64,000 bases of DNA. Source: Coffea arabica (Eukaryota > Streptophyta > Magnoliopsida > Gentianales > Rubiaceae). Made by a program: the position numbers and the translations under genes. Below the pieces are notes generated by a model. That model worked only from the letters and a program-made list of their open reading frames with translations. It ran no database searches and was not told the DNA's origin. This document shows positions 1 through 11,099 of the stretch, piece after piece (the first letter of the stretch is position 1; every line of letters starts with the position of its first letter). The stretch lies in the NCBI RefSeq assembly GCF_036785885.1, contig NC_092329.1:7812001-7876000 (forward strand). Direction: 5' to 3'.

Positions 1-60
1 GGTCATCATTAACCATATAAAAGGCGCCTAGCTATCAAAGAGTCGGAAACAAAACACATC

Positions 61-180
61 TCACAGACATCTCTATCATACACTTCCTTAATCAAAAAGA
101 GTTCATCTAAAGAATATAACTCACTGATATCTCTATCATACAGTTGCTTACTCAAAAGGAGTTCATTTCAAGAATATAAC
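61..180. repeat. 60-bp tandem duplication, two units, across the F-box stop codon
   Basis: Positions 61-120 and 121-180 are two imperfect copies of one 60-base unit, both ending in AAGAATATAAC. On the minus strand unit 121-180 encodes the last codons of the F-box protein (YILEMNSF and stop). Unit 61-120 lies in its 3' flank and still reads Y-I-L-stop-M-N-S-F in the same register. It is a decayed duplicate of the gene end; the stop in the true gene precedes it. Confidence 0.85.
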
Positions 181-1204
181 TCCTGCATTTGAGCAACCTC
201 TCAATAGCCTCCCCATAAACTCCATCGCCTCCGAACGCCCCCATCGCCAATCCCACATCCCCGCTCTGCTCCTCCGCCTCACTCCCTCCTCCGCGACCAC
301 CACATCCACTAGCATTTATGGGCCTCACAACCACCAACGTCGCCCCTTCCAATTTCACCCCATTTGATAGCTCCATCCGTGCCTCGTGCCTCATCCTCAT
401 CCTAACTGCAGGCACAGTTGTCCGATTACTTTTCCACCAAACCCCTGCCCTCCGATTGTTGTTACTGTTGTTGTTGTTATTGTTCATCTCTTCTTCCTCT
501 CCTCCCCGCTCTCTGCACTCTTTCAATCCGCCCTTATCCATAACAACCATTCCTTCGTTGTCCTTATCTTTGACAACCAAATTAGACAAATCCGTCTGCT
601 CTCTAATCACATCGAGCATCATATAATGCCTGGCCGAGGCTGCGATTAACGCACTGATCGTCCAAACCACCCGCATTTTCAACCCACCGCCGCTAAAATC
701 TGCCTCAGATCCGCCGCGAAACCCCAGAATCACGCAGCTCTTCAGGGTCTTCCCGAAATGCGCTTTCCATTTAATCGTGGTGCCTTTTTCCAACCTCAGG
801 TCGCCGGAGGGGAGCTCGATTTGGAGACTCCGGATGTTCTCGAACCCGCGGAGGATCTGGGTGGGAGAGTTCTGAGTCCTGGTCGGGCTGCCAAAATGGG
901 TATGCTTGTTTGGGGAAATGAAATTATGGAGGGATTTAACGATGGATCGTAGGAAGGCGAGGAAGAAGGAGTCGCCATCGTCGTCGTCGGAATCGGTCGT
1001 AGAGATGACTCGGTCAACTCGGAGGAGGAGCGAGTCGGCTTGAGGAACCAGCGAATTGAACCTTTTGGAAACGGAGCGGCAACGGATTAGGGTTTTGATG
1101 TCGGAGATTTTGCTGAAGATGTGGAGGACAATCGGGTCGGGTATGGAGTCGAACCCGTCGGACTGATCGAATCCATAAGCCGGATGCTTCACATTAATCT
1201 CCAT
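152..1204 (-). CDS. F-box protein, At5g46170/At4g18380-like (AUF-related family)
   Basis: Intronless ORF of 350 residues with an ATG start at 1204. The F-box lies at about residues 17-58 (FDSIPDPIVLHIFSKISD, then the CRSVSKRFNSLVPQ motif). F-box proteins of this type bind SKP1 and act as substrate receptors of SCF ubiquitin ligases; the target here is unknown. Family hallmarks are visible in order: SPTQILRGFENIRSLQIELP, KWKAHFGKTLKSCVILG, GGLKMRVVWTISALIAASAR, GATLVVVRP, and the conserved C-terminus LEMNSF. From memory these match Arabidopsis At5g46170 and At4g18380 best, with AUF1/AUF2 as more distant relatives. An acidic and Asn-rich stretch at about residues 234-253 looks like lineage-specific expansion. 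Length is close to the family's. No break is seen. The gene is higher in GC than its flanks. Confidence 0.93.
   Translation of the reverse strand: MEINVKHPAYGFDQSDGFDSIPDPIVLHIFSKISDIKTLIRCRSVSKRFNSLVPQADSLLLRVDRVISTTDSDDDDGDSFFLAFLRSIVKSLHNFISPNKHTHFGSPTRTQNSPTQILRGFENIRSLQIELPSGDLRLEKGTTIKWKAHFGKTLKSCVILGFRGGSEADFSGGGLKMRVVWTISALIAASARHYMMLDVIREQTDLSNLVVKDKDNEGMVVMDKGGLKECRERGGEEEEMNNNNNNSNNNRRAGVWWKSNRTTVPAVRMRMRHEARMELSNGVKLEGATLVVVRPINASGCGGRGGGSEAEEQSGDVGLAMGAFGGDGVYGEAIERLLKCRSYILEMNSF
304..626 (+). other. Open antisense frames inside the F-box gene, not genes
   Basis: Two long plus-strand frames (318-626 and 386-649) exist only because the F-box coding strand is GC-rich and lacks stop complements here. 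They have low-complexity Leu/Pro/Ser content and no family resemblance. They are recorded so that they are not mistaken for genes. Confidence 0.8.
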
Positions 1205-1303
1205 TTCTGGGGAAGGGAAATTTTTGGCTGTGGTTTTCTTTTTCGAAATTTAGTTGGTTGTTTAATGGGAGAAAAGGGAGGAAAGAGGAAGGGACGATAG
1301 GGG

Positions 1304-1309
1304 TATATA
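1304..1309 (-). promoter_or_regulatory. Possible TATA box of the F-box gene
   Basis: TATATA lies about 100 bases upstream of the ATG at 1204, in a GA-rich stretch that would form a CT-rich 5' leader on the minus strand. Position and context fit a plant core promoter, but this is a motif match only. Confidence 0.3.
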
Positions 1310-1465
1310 AAGGAGAAGGAGAGAGCAGGCTCGAAGAACTCACCAAATATGGCAGAGTGCGGATTTTGCTTGGGGGGTGGTCCTAGGGGGTTGCGGATTT
1401 GACCGTTGACCCGTTAACTAGAGTGATTTTTTCATCCCAAAAAAAAAAAAGGTAATTTCTTAATA

Positions 1466-2294
1466 GGGTTAATCACAATTAATCCCACCCCATTTCTCAA
1501 TTATCCAATAATCCATTTTTTTGTCTCATTGTATCCTCTATGGTACATAATTATTTCTCTATTATTCTAAACTCTTTTTTTTTTCTCTCTCTCTTTTCCT
1601 TTCCCCATTTTCCCTCCTTTATTTTCTTTGTTTCTTTCTTCTTTCTTTGATTTTTCCTCTTTCTCAGAAATTTCATCTTAGTGATTGAAAGTGAAAAAGA
1701 GAAATTGGAGAGATCTATGTTCTCCTCAAATAATCACAAAACATTCAAACCACTTCCCTAAAATACCATTTTTTTAAACCTTTCAATTCTTTTGAATTTT
1801 TCTTTTTCCATTCCAGTTTTTTTTTTTTGGGTACAATAGAGGGGCCGTTACATATTAATTAGACGAGGTATTGCCATTCCGCAAACATCCTGACTGAGAA
1901 GCGCTTTTAGTTTCTTATTTTATTCTCAAGAAAATATAACAAGACGAATTTGTGACCTAATTAATAATCATTAATTGCAATTTATGACACATGGCATCAT
2001 ACAAAAGATCGAAATTAGCTTTTGATGTCTTTTAAAACTTTTCACCCAAAAATGCAATTGCAAACTCAAGATAATGTTTTTCGTTGAGATGGAGTTTTTC
2101 TATTGGAAAGAATGGGAAGAGGGAAGAAGTAAGAAAGAGAAAAAGAAATATAAGAGTAGGGGTGGAGGGAAAGGAAAAAAGTCAAATAATAAAAGGGTAA
2201 TTTTGTTCAATAGGGGATCAAGTGACAAAAATTAAAGGTTGGGAATAAAGTGAGAGATGGGATACACCTTAAGGGGACTAATTGTAAATAACTC
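1466..2294. mobile_element. Mutator-like MITE with perfect 9-bp TSD
   Basis: The element starts GGGTTAATCACAATTAATCC and its far end, read in reverse complement, runs GAGTTATTTACAATTAGTCC, so the termini are imperfect inverted repeats. TTCTTAATA is repeated exactly at 457-465 of the second kilobase (1457-1465) and at 2295-2303, a 9-bp duplication as Mutator-like elements make. No transposase ORF is present. The inside is AT-rich with CT-rich tracts. Confidence 0.8.
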
Positions 2295-2670
2295 TTCTTA
2301 ATATGTACCTAAGAAGTATTGGTTATGTAATAATTTTTTTATTGGTTATGTAATAATTTTTTAACTGTGAAAAACTGTGTATACTCAAATATGAAATAAT
2401 TTAACGGTGAAAAAATTGTGTATATCCAAATAGTCACAAAAACTTGTGCGTCTTATGAAAAAGTGAGGGATATAAAAAATTCTATACGTGACAATTTTTA
2501 AAAAGGAAATTCTTTTATGATATAGTATTTCATCTATTTGAACTCAAGAATTATAAATTCTATATTTAAACGCCCATCCACCTCCTTGCTTCTTATATCA
2601 ACCTTCCTTTGTCACAAAAAAAAAAATCGAATATAATATAAAAAAGGTGAAATCAGTAAAAATCTTCGAC

Positions 2671-2824
2671 CCCGTTTGGATTGCTATTTTCTGAAAAATT
2701 TGTAGCAAAATGTATTATACCAATTTAATGCATATGAAATAAAATGATGATTGAAAAAAGCGTTCACAAAAAATGTAAATTTTTTTTTTGCAAACAAAAA
2801 AAATGACAATCCAAACAAGGCCCT
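2671..2824. repeat. Small MITE, GTTTGGATTGC family
   Basis: About 150 bases bounded by inverted ends CCGTTTGGATTGCTATTTT and its near complement ATGACAATCCAAACAAGG. The middle holds the family words GTAGCAAAATGTA, ATGCATATGAAATAAAATG and GTTCACAAAAAATGTAAAT. At least five relatives occur in this window. Class is uncertain. Confidence 0.7.
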
Positions 2825-3585
2825 AATTAATAAAAAAAATTAATGCTAAAAATTGAAGGTTCTTAGTTTAAAATTCACGTTATATCTGATGTTGATTTTA
2901 GTCTGACTTTGTGTTAGTGTTCATCTGAGTATGTATTAGTGTTTATTTCACCATTTTAGGTAGGTTCGTAATAATATTTTTATTAGCTAATTATGAGTTA
3001 GTTTGCGATATTACAAAGTTATATCTTTTTTTTTAAACTTAAATTGTTGCTCGATTGCAATAAACGTAGGATTTTTTTTCTTTATTTGGGTAAAATTGCA
3101 ATTAAACGTTTGCCAACTGCTACGTTGGCCACAAGTTCACAATTGAGTAAAAGTTGAAAGGGGATAATTCATAATTGCCGGTCTTTGTCTTGAGAAGAGA
3201 AAATTTATGAAGGGCGGTGATGTTAGTGGTCATAATTTTGTCCTATGCCTCCTTTTGGGTAAAATGCGGGCTGTGGGCTGCGGCTTCTGGTATTGTTTTC
3301 ATGGGTCACGCCACTGCTCTGAGTGGCTAGTGGGACACTAGCTTGGGCATATTTTTCGCAGAGGGACCATTTTATAATTGGATTACACCTGGTTCAATTT
3401 GACTTGGGGACTCAACAGTCATAGGATTATTAAGGAAAATGAGGGCTGTGCAAGATTTTCTTAGTGGGGTTGCAGGCTATAGCTTTCAAGGTCAGAAAAT
3501 GAACTGATCCAATCGACTGTACATTATCAGAGAATCAATCAAAAAGTGAAAAAGAATATATTGAGGGTTAGTCTGGTTGTAACAA
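2825..3585. other. AT-rich intergenic, no gene seen
   Basis: No ORF of note, no RNA gene signature and no clear repeat boundary was found between the MITEs at 2671-2824 and 3586-3901. Confidence 0.6.
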
Positions 3586-3901
3586 GGGTTAATTCCACTT
3601 TGTTCCCCAAACTTTGGACGATTATCCACTTAAGTCCCTAAACTTCAAAATGAAACACTTAAGTCCCTAAACTTATAAATACCTCCCACTTAAGTCCCTG
3701 AACTTATAAAATAGGACACTTAAATCCCTAAACCCTTATAAAATTGGACACTTCGACCACCAACGGCATTCAGGATTTGTTAATAATTTTCCTTAAGTGG
3801 GAGGTATTTATAAGTTTAAGGACTTAAGTGTCCCATTTTGAAGTTTAGGGACTTAAGTGGGTAATCGTCCAAAGTTTGGGGGGACAAAGTGGAATTAACC
3901 C
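3586..3901. mobile_element. Mutator-like MITE, 316 bp, perfect 9-bp TSD
   Basis: Inverted termini begin GGGTTAATTCCACTTTGTTC and extend through most of the element. TTGTAACAA is duplicated exactly at 3577-3585 and 3902-3910. The left arm contains four tandem variants of a roughly 30-base phrase, CACTTAAGTCCCTAAACTT; the right arm carries the reverse complement of part of this. The element could fold into a long hairpin. It has no coding capacity. Confidence 0.9.
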
Positions 3902-4627
3902 TTGTAACAATAATACAGTACTTCTTTTGATAGAATATCCACGTTTGATTGCCACTTACTTTTTTTCCTGTATATTCTTAAAGAATCGAGGCAATCTATG
4001 AGAAAAAGAGAAATTCGCTTGGGTTAGTTTTTTTTTTTTAATTTCTCTTGGCATTGGTTGGTTACTTGTATCATATATTTATTTTGAGTTTTTTTTATCG
4101 GATATCTTTAGAACGCTCATTAATACACTTATATTAATGCACTTCCTGTATTTACACACTTTTGTTTAAAAAATAATTTTACTTTTGCTAAAAATTTAAC
4201 GCTATAGCTTGATCCATGTTCTTTATTGTATTCTTCTCTCATTGGAGCATTTTTTTTTGGAAGCACTTATTGGAGCTAACTAAAAACTTGAGTACCTAGA
4301 AGTTAGTACGCATCAGTAGTTACTTACCTTTTACTCAAGGAACAAACTTAAGTTTGATAGTTTTATTAGTTCGAGACTTTTGAGCTTTAGGTAGAATAGA
4401 TTTTGAAAGCTCATCCTAGTTGGGCTTAGTTAGGATAATGCTCTAAATCAGTTGAGTTTAAATCCACTTAATCATGTTTTGCTCAACTAGAGAGTTACCG
4501 TAAAGGTATAAACCATAATGTTTTCTTCTCTTCCTTTTTAATTCTTCTAGGAGTAAGTAAGAAAGTTGTTCGATGTGTTACATGAGACCACTGTTGTTAC
4601 TTTACCTGATCAGTTTGGATCCTTATC

Positions 4628-4766
4628 CGTTTGGATTGCTACTTTCTGAAATTTTTGTAGAAATGTAGCGTAGCGATTTGATACATGCAAGATAAAAAGG
4701 TAATTAAAAAATTTATTCACGAAAAACGTAAAATTTTTTCTAAGAAAAAATGGCATTTCAAACGTG
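4628..4766. repeat. Small MITE, GTTTGGATTGC family
   Basis: Starts CCGTTTGGATTGCTACTTTC and contains the family words GTAGCGATTTGATACATG, AGATAAAAAGG and TTCACGAAAAACGTAA. The right end (GGCATTTCAAACG) is a degraded complement of the left. Confidence 0.65.
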
Positions 4767-4989
4767 GATGGAGAAAAAAAAATATTCGGGTATTGATTTT
4801 TAAAAGGGCATTTTTCACATGTAAAAAATTTGGATAGAAATAAAAAATACAACTAAGCCCAGAGATTTCAAAGGAAAATGGATGAACTACCTTTATGCAA
4901 AAAAGTTGAATCTGATTCTAAATGAGATCTTGAATATTAAGGCACCTATGTTTTGTTCTTTTTTGCTTTTGGCACCAAGAAGCCACCAC

Positions 4990-5319
4990 CTATATTACTA
5001 TGCATCCACGTGAAGATATTTCAAAGGTTGAAGAAGAGCCATACACGAACACGAGGCAGCTCCCATTCCCAGCACTGGGCTTCTTTGCAAAAATACTTCT
5101 TCTTGTTGGGGAGCTTGTGTTGCCGAAAAGAGTTGTTGAACCTACCAAGGTGAAGTCTGACACTTTCTCCTGTAAACTGTAAATCCTACCGTTGAAGTGA
5201 AGTGTAAAAATTGATGATCGATTCGGATCAGGAGTTCTCTCTTTTTGTTTTTGGATGTAGAAGTTAGAAGCATCACGTGATATCCCATAGACAAAGTGGA
5301 CAATGATGGATAAAGGCAA
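4990..5319 (-). pseudogene. Possible fragment of an F-box/DUF295-type gene
   Basis: A 109-codon open frame without an ATG at its 5' end (it opens at TTG). Words such as FTLHFNGRIYSLQEKVSDFT, GSTTLFGNTSS and FVYGSSSTFEI recall the C-terminal repeats of plant DUF295/SKIP23-like proteins, but I cannot run a search. There is no F-box and no neighbouring exon that I recognise. If real it is a truncated remnant. Two overlapping plus-strand frames (4953-5153, 5000-5182) look like shadows. Confidence 0.25.
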
Positions 5320-5791
5320 AAAAGTTAGTCAATATTTACTGGGATTTTCCATTGAAAATAAAGTCCAATGCTAGTCTAATTGTGCTGCTTTTTTGTGGGT
5401 CATGATTGGACCAGGCAAATAATGTTTTGTTCCACGAGCTAAATTTATAAATAGGCAATTTTGGACGAAAAAGAAATGTGTCCTAGCATTCATATGCTAT
5501 ATATAACAAAGAAACAGGCTTCAAAGTTTAAGGAGGGACACATTATTGATTTTCTACTGTGTCATTTGGCTTTTGTTTCTTAAGAAGAATGGAAAACTGA
5601 ACTCTTACGGCTTTCTTAGATGATAGCGACAATTGAATATTCCTTCGGCTTTGCTAATAAGAAAACTCTATTTCAGGTCTCAATTTAGGTTAGACATAGA
5701 GTAGAAAAACCTGGCTAGATATAGGTTTAGTATTTTGAAAATGAAGGATTTGCAATAGGCCTAAACTGTTCGCGAACATGACCCAGTTCAA

Positions 5792-5974
5792 TCTTAAAAA
5801 TAAGTAATAAACTGATTTTTCTAGGTAAAACTTATTCTCAAAAATAAGTAATAAACTATTCACTTATCACTTAATGTAATATACACTCAAATGTGCCAGA
5901 TTTAGTACTTAATAATTCAATAATTTAATGGATTCAGATTTCAGTTTTCATACTTTATTTTTATCAAACGCATA
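5792..5974. repeat. Degraded Tourist-like MITE
   Basis: The right half (ATCACTTAATGTAATATAC, TTAATGGATTCAGATTTCAG, TTTATCAAACG) matches the right half of the TTA-flanked MITE at 45713-45991. The left part holds a short direct repeat, AAAATAAGTAATAAACT. Flanking duplications are not recognisable. Confidence 0.5.
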
Positions 5975-7086
5975 TTTAAAATAAATATTTGAATTATTGT
6001 AATTTATCTTCCATTAAATTTCTCTATAAAATTCTAAATATAACGATTCAGTTATTTTTACTATTAATAGATTACAACTCAAATTACAATGGACCAATTT
6101 TTATTTTTTTTTTTGGGCAGGACAATGGACCAATTGCAACTCAAACTATCACTCGACTCGTTACAAACTTGCCATGACTTTGTAAAATCATCATGTGGCT
6201 AACATATAGATTATCATCCGGTTATATATGTCAACTAAAGCCATCATGTAAGCCAAGGGTCTTCATATGTATATACCAACCAGATATTGGAATCTTTCTT
6301 TTTTGTTTTTGAGAAGTAACTTATATTAGAAGAAAAGGCCATATAAATCATTTGCACAAGCTGGAAGCAAGAAAATAGCAAAATTACATGAATTAGTAGC
6401 ATTTACCTTGTGATCGGTGAATCAAATTATACTCCTACTTCAAAAAAAATCACTTCTTAACTTTCTGTAGCTCAAATCTTCTATTTGAATAGGGAAAATC
6501 GTTATATAAATTATTTGGATGCAAAAATATAAAAAAAAAATTAGCATCAAGAATCTTTTTATTTCATCTTCGAAGAAACAAGCATAAAAAATCCTTACTA
6601 ACTGATTGGCTACCAAAACCAGCCGTCTGTCTGGTCGCATGACAACTAGCTAGTTAACAGCAATATCCTTGTATTTATGCCCAAAGTCATTTGATCGACA
6701 ATTTGGAAAAAAATATATATATATAATACACTGCTCTTCTTGAAAATGTCAAACTGATGATGCAATTCCTCACACTTGGAGCTTTGTTAATGAACACATT
6801 TTATTATTATATGATCCACACCAATTGGATAAGGTGCTTCTCTTCTGATTCCTTGACTTCACAAGAATCCGCAGTTGTACCGTATTAAGCCAACCAAGTT
6901 TAGACGGATTTCCAGCAATAACAGTTCCACTTGCATTAATCAAATTCATTAATTTAGCCATGAATTGATAAGTATTAGGATATTACTACAAGTGACAGTT
7001 CAGTTTGATGCTTTAATTTATTTGCTTGGCTGAGTACTTAGCGATAAGGAGCCCGCAACAGTGGGTTATGATTGGCCCCAGAGAAA

Positions 7087-7108
7087 ATATATATATATAT
7101 ATATATAT
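7087..7108. repeat. AT microsatellite
   Basis: About eleven AT dinucleotides in a gene-free stretch. Confidence 0.9.
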
Positions 7109-7937
7109 TTGTGAATCAAACTCAGATCTTGATGTCGATGAGCAAGACAATAATGGAAACCAGCTCCTAGGGACAACTGTAATTTCTGATAAAATAAAAT
7201 GCTAATATTTCTATAAACTAAAAAACAAAAAAGAATAATCATTTAGAAGGTCGTCCAATCTATACAATGACTTCGACTTTAAGCTCAAGTTGAGGCTGGG
7301 ATGATGATTGTGACTTGCGAGACAAACTGCATAAGCAAATTATTGGTAGTGGGATTTAGCTTCATTTTTTGAGGTGTTATTTCTTTCGAAAAATATGTTA
7401 TCGAAAATTTTTAGGTTCATGTATATGCGACAAGAAAAGTCGGATATCGGAGATGTGTTGGAGTTTTTAAAAATATGTTGTTTTTTTTTTCGGATATAAC
7501 ATCATAATTTCATTAAAATCTGTATTCATAGCGGAAGTTAGATCATCAAACATACATACAAATATAAAAGAACAAATCTGAAAAATGGGTACTACAGATC
7601 TGAAAAATATATTCGAAGCAGTTAATCGCAAAACTTGCTAATTAATTGTTTCAATTTCAACTATTATTGTGAGAAATCCAAATATGATAATCAAAACTTA
7701 AAAAAAAAACTCAAATCTAATAAAAGAAAAATGAAAAAAACAACTATCTAAAACTCTTACTAAATCTCTAAAAAAGAAGAAAACTCCCGCTAAAAAAGTT
7801 TTTTTAAAAAAAAAAAAAAAAAAAAACTCTTACTAGGTAACTCTAGGAGAGAAGAAACTCTCGTTAGCAAACTCTAAGAATGACTTTATTCACATAAATG
7901 AAAGAAATCAGAGAGAGGGCTCCCGTTGAAATGGAGC

Positions 7938-7939
<2 letters not shown>

Positions 7940-7968
<29 letters not shown>
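7940..7968. repeat. AT microsatellite
   Basis: About fourteen AT dinucleotides. It creates the Tyr-Ile run of a spurious short plus-strand frame at 7898-8095. Confidence 0.9.
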
Positions 7969-7970
<2 letters not shown>

Positions 7971-8586
7971 CCCGTGTCTATGCAAATTTTTTACGTAATC
8001 CCCCGTTGGCGCATACTACAGAAGATTGCCTCTGTAAAGACGTGGAGGAGAAATCCAGAAATATGATGAGTCCTGAAGTAAGTTATGGTGGATAATGAAG
8101 TCGACCCCAGGCCCTGGCCAACCACAATCACTCTAAAACCCCAGGCTTTTGCAAGTTCCAAGTCAAGTAAACGAAAGTGTTTATCCGACTCAGCTCAATT
8201 AATTCTATGGGCGGCTTGCCACCGCATTAATGAACATTAACGAAAAGGTTTCCCCAGCTGTTAAGCTGATAACAAATACTATGAAAATGACAGTTAAGTA
8301 GCCCCAAAAAAGAAATAAAAAGGAATAACTCAGATTTTGATCTTTGGACCTTTTTCTTTTTTTAAAGGACCACTACCATGTATCATCAATTGCTAAACGT
8401 AGAGAAAAAAGAAATTCCTTTAAAGGGTCAGAATGAGGCTTTGTGAGCTTTTTGCCTTTTAGGCATGACAAAATGACAACAACTCGTACATGTAATGGAG
8501 TTTTCGGAAGAAAGGGATTTCGTTTTGTGTACACTTGTCGGCAATATATATTTTTGCCTCTGAACCAATCCAAATATAAGATAGGA

Positions 8587-8895
8587 AAATTTATAAAATA
8601 GTTCGTAAAACACTTTCAAAGTTTTAATTTTGTCCCTAAAGTTTTAGATTCGGAAAAAAATTGCGATCCTTGACTACGTGTTTTCGACGAAACTTATATG
8701 AAAAAAGCATGCCAATTACTCGGGGAGTTTTTATAAAATAGTTATCCGAAGCATATTCGAAATTTTTATTTCGTCCCTAAACTTTTTAGATTTGGAAAAC
8801 TACGATCCTTGACTACTTTTTTTTTTTTTTTTTTGTCAAAACGATCCTTGACTACATGGTGGACGAAATTTATACTGAAAAAAAGCACGACAGTT
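8587..8895. repeat. Imperfect tandem duplication, about 150-bp unit, two copies
   Basis: Both units run through the same words in order: TTTATAAAATAGTT, TTTGTCCCTAAA or TTCGTCCCTAAA, TTTAGATT, GATCCTTGACTAC, ACGAAA, and GCA with CCAATTACT or CAGTTACT. Unit one is about 8587-8728 and unit two about 8729-8895. Unit two has an internal repeat of the GATCCTTGACTAC word around a poly-T run. The CGTCCCTAAA words are typical of plant MITE ends, so this may be a rearranged element. Confidence 0.7.
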
Positions 8896-9457
8896 ACTTG
8901 GCTATTAAGTTAATTCAAGGCACAAGAGAGAACTCTTGTTAACTTGTCTGTTCAGTCTCTCTCCGGTATTAATGGTTTGAATTATCTAAATTCTAGATGA
9001 AAAGTACTTTGTTATTTATTTTGGCCACATAATTTGGATTTGGATAGGTCGTCTCACGAACCCTTGACTCACTCAACAGGGTTTGCTGTTGTCATTGGAA
9101 AAGCCAACCAACAAGTTTCAGCGGAAGTCTGCTAAAGGACTAATTCATACTTCCACTGACCATTAGTAAATTAATCACGACCTGATTTCTAGCAAATTTG
9201 GGCATGACCATCTGTTGTGATGCATTATAAAAATCAGTTTGAACTCAATGATCAAGAGATTAAATTGCAACCACATGAAAATGCTCAATAATATGTTATG
9301 ATAATCAAATAGATTTGTGAATCAAAGTGACGTGGATCACAATTACAACACTAACCAGCCTGTTGATCTCATGATTTTAATTAAACAAGCTTTCCACATC
9401 TACTTGATGAGTTTGTCTTTATCAACTGAGAAAATAAATAAATATATATATATAGTA

Positions 9458-9600
9458 AATCTTATATACACTGACAATATATACACTATCACCGTTGGAT
9501 TCATGACATATGTGCAAAAGTTAATTATTAAAATTTAAATTTTACATAATAGTTAGTCATCCAAACTGACAGTATATATATTGTCAGTATAGGAAAGATT
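9458..9600. repeat. Palindromic mini-element
   Basis: The left arm AATCTTATATACACTGACAA pairs with the complement of the right arm, which reads AATCTTTCCTATACTGACAA in reverse. The arms are about 33 bases and enclose about 75 bases, enough for a stem-loop. It fits a very small MITE. Confidence 0.55.
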
Positions 9601-9602
9601 AA

Positions 9603-9605
<3 letters not shown>

Positions 9606-9635
<30 letters not shown>
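9606..9635. repeat. AT microsatellite
   Basis: About fifteen TA/AT dinucleotides directly after the palindromic element at 9458-9600. Confidence 0.9.
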
Positions 9636-9637
<2 letters not shown>

Positions 9638-11099
9638 TCTGGGCGTTCATGGTGCAATTTATTGTTCCCTGTATGGCACATCATGTTTTCTAGCAAGAAA
9701 TAATTGAGTGAGTAATTAGCTATGCTCCTTCCTTTTCTTTTCATCCTGCAAATGTTAGTATATGTAGAAATTGGAGCCAACCAAAAAAAAAAAAGCGATT
9801 TTAGCCTCAATACTCCAGAATTACAGAAGTCGAGCCACATCCAGGCTTTTCCAAATCAAGCAAACTCAGTAGAATATATGAATTCTATTGGCAGTTGGGC
9901 ATCGCCCTAATTTTTTCCATTTACTTACAATATCAAGTGGCATAAAAAGGAGAAGAGAGAAAGAGAAAACTTGACAGTCACCCGCATTTGAAAAAAAAAA
10001 AAGAAAAAGGAAAGACTTTTTGTCTTCGTCAATTTCTTTTAAAAGTACCACGATGGATGGTATAAGTGGCATGTGATTCCATTATCACATAAAATAGATT
10101 TCGATTCAATGAGTCAGAATTGTAGCTTTATGATGATCCTTTTCTTAGAATAGAAAATATGGCTCGTATTGTGTACACTTGTCAACATGATTTAGATTTG
10201 AAACTTACTTTACGTTGAATTTAAATCTCATAATGCCGTATGAAGTCGTGTTTTCTGAAAAAGCACAGACAAGCTTGTATTCTACTACTGTATAAAATAG
10301 ATCCTAGAGAGAAAACGTCATCTTCTTTTGGTTGCATTCACGGGTAGGAACGCAAAAGCCACTAGAAGAAGTCCACTGAATTAAGCAATCAGGAATTAGG
10401 TCAAGTCACCTACATAAAGGTTTTAGGACAATTAGTTTCACTAAACTTGTCTTCTTTGGGGTAAAAAAAAAAGTGATAATTGGTCATTATTAGCAAGCAC
10501 AACAAACAGTCGCAGCTAGAGTGCAAAGGAGTCAGACACATTAATGATGGGCAAGCCACCATTTTCATTAGATTAAGGGGCAGCTCCTCTTAATGTTAAG
10601 TTCAAAGATTGGACTGGATTCTAGATTTCATAAGAAAAATGATATTGGAAAGACTAGCGTTCTCAATATTTATTCAAAGAAATGCTGCTTTTCAATTTAT
10701 TTATTTTTCAGTTGGAGAGGGTCGGAATTTAAAAAATTTTTTTTTTTTTTTTTAACAGTAGGAGAGGAGGGGTTGGAACTTAAGAACCCTTTAATTTTGG
10801 AATTTCAATTTTAACTTCTAGATTAAGCCTCTTCGGCTACTGTTCAATTACTTAGCAATTAAAAAAACTAAGTTTGATAAAATGTATGGCGCAGCGGAGG
10901 ATGATAGGAATCCACGCTCTGGAAGGAAGAGATACTGGGCTAAGAGACCAACAAAAACAATAGGCTGGCCTCCGAATCTTCGACGGATCCAATAAATATA
11001 AAATGGTTTAATCCCAACAAGGGGACGACTGAGATAGGCCCGTTACGTAAGAACCAATCCTTGACTCTTGTTCGATCAATTTCGGTTTAACAGCAAATT
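9636..11099. other. Gene-free AT-rich stretch
   Basis: No supported gene. The segment near 10741-10840 (GTAGGAGAGGAGGGG, TTTTAACT, TAGATTA, CTCTTCGGCT) has a diverged relative at about 28915-29002, so a dispersed repeat is present. Short ORFs here lack any family signal. Confidence 0.5.
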
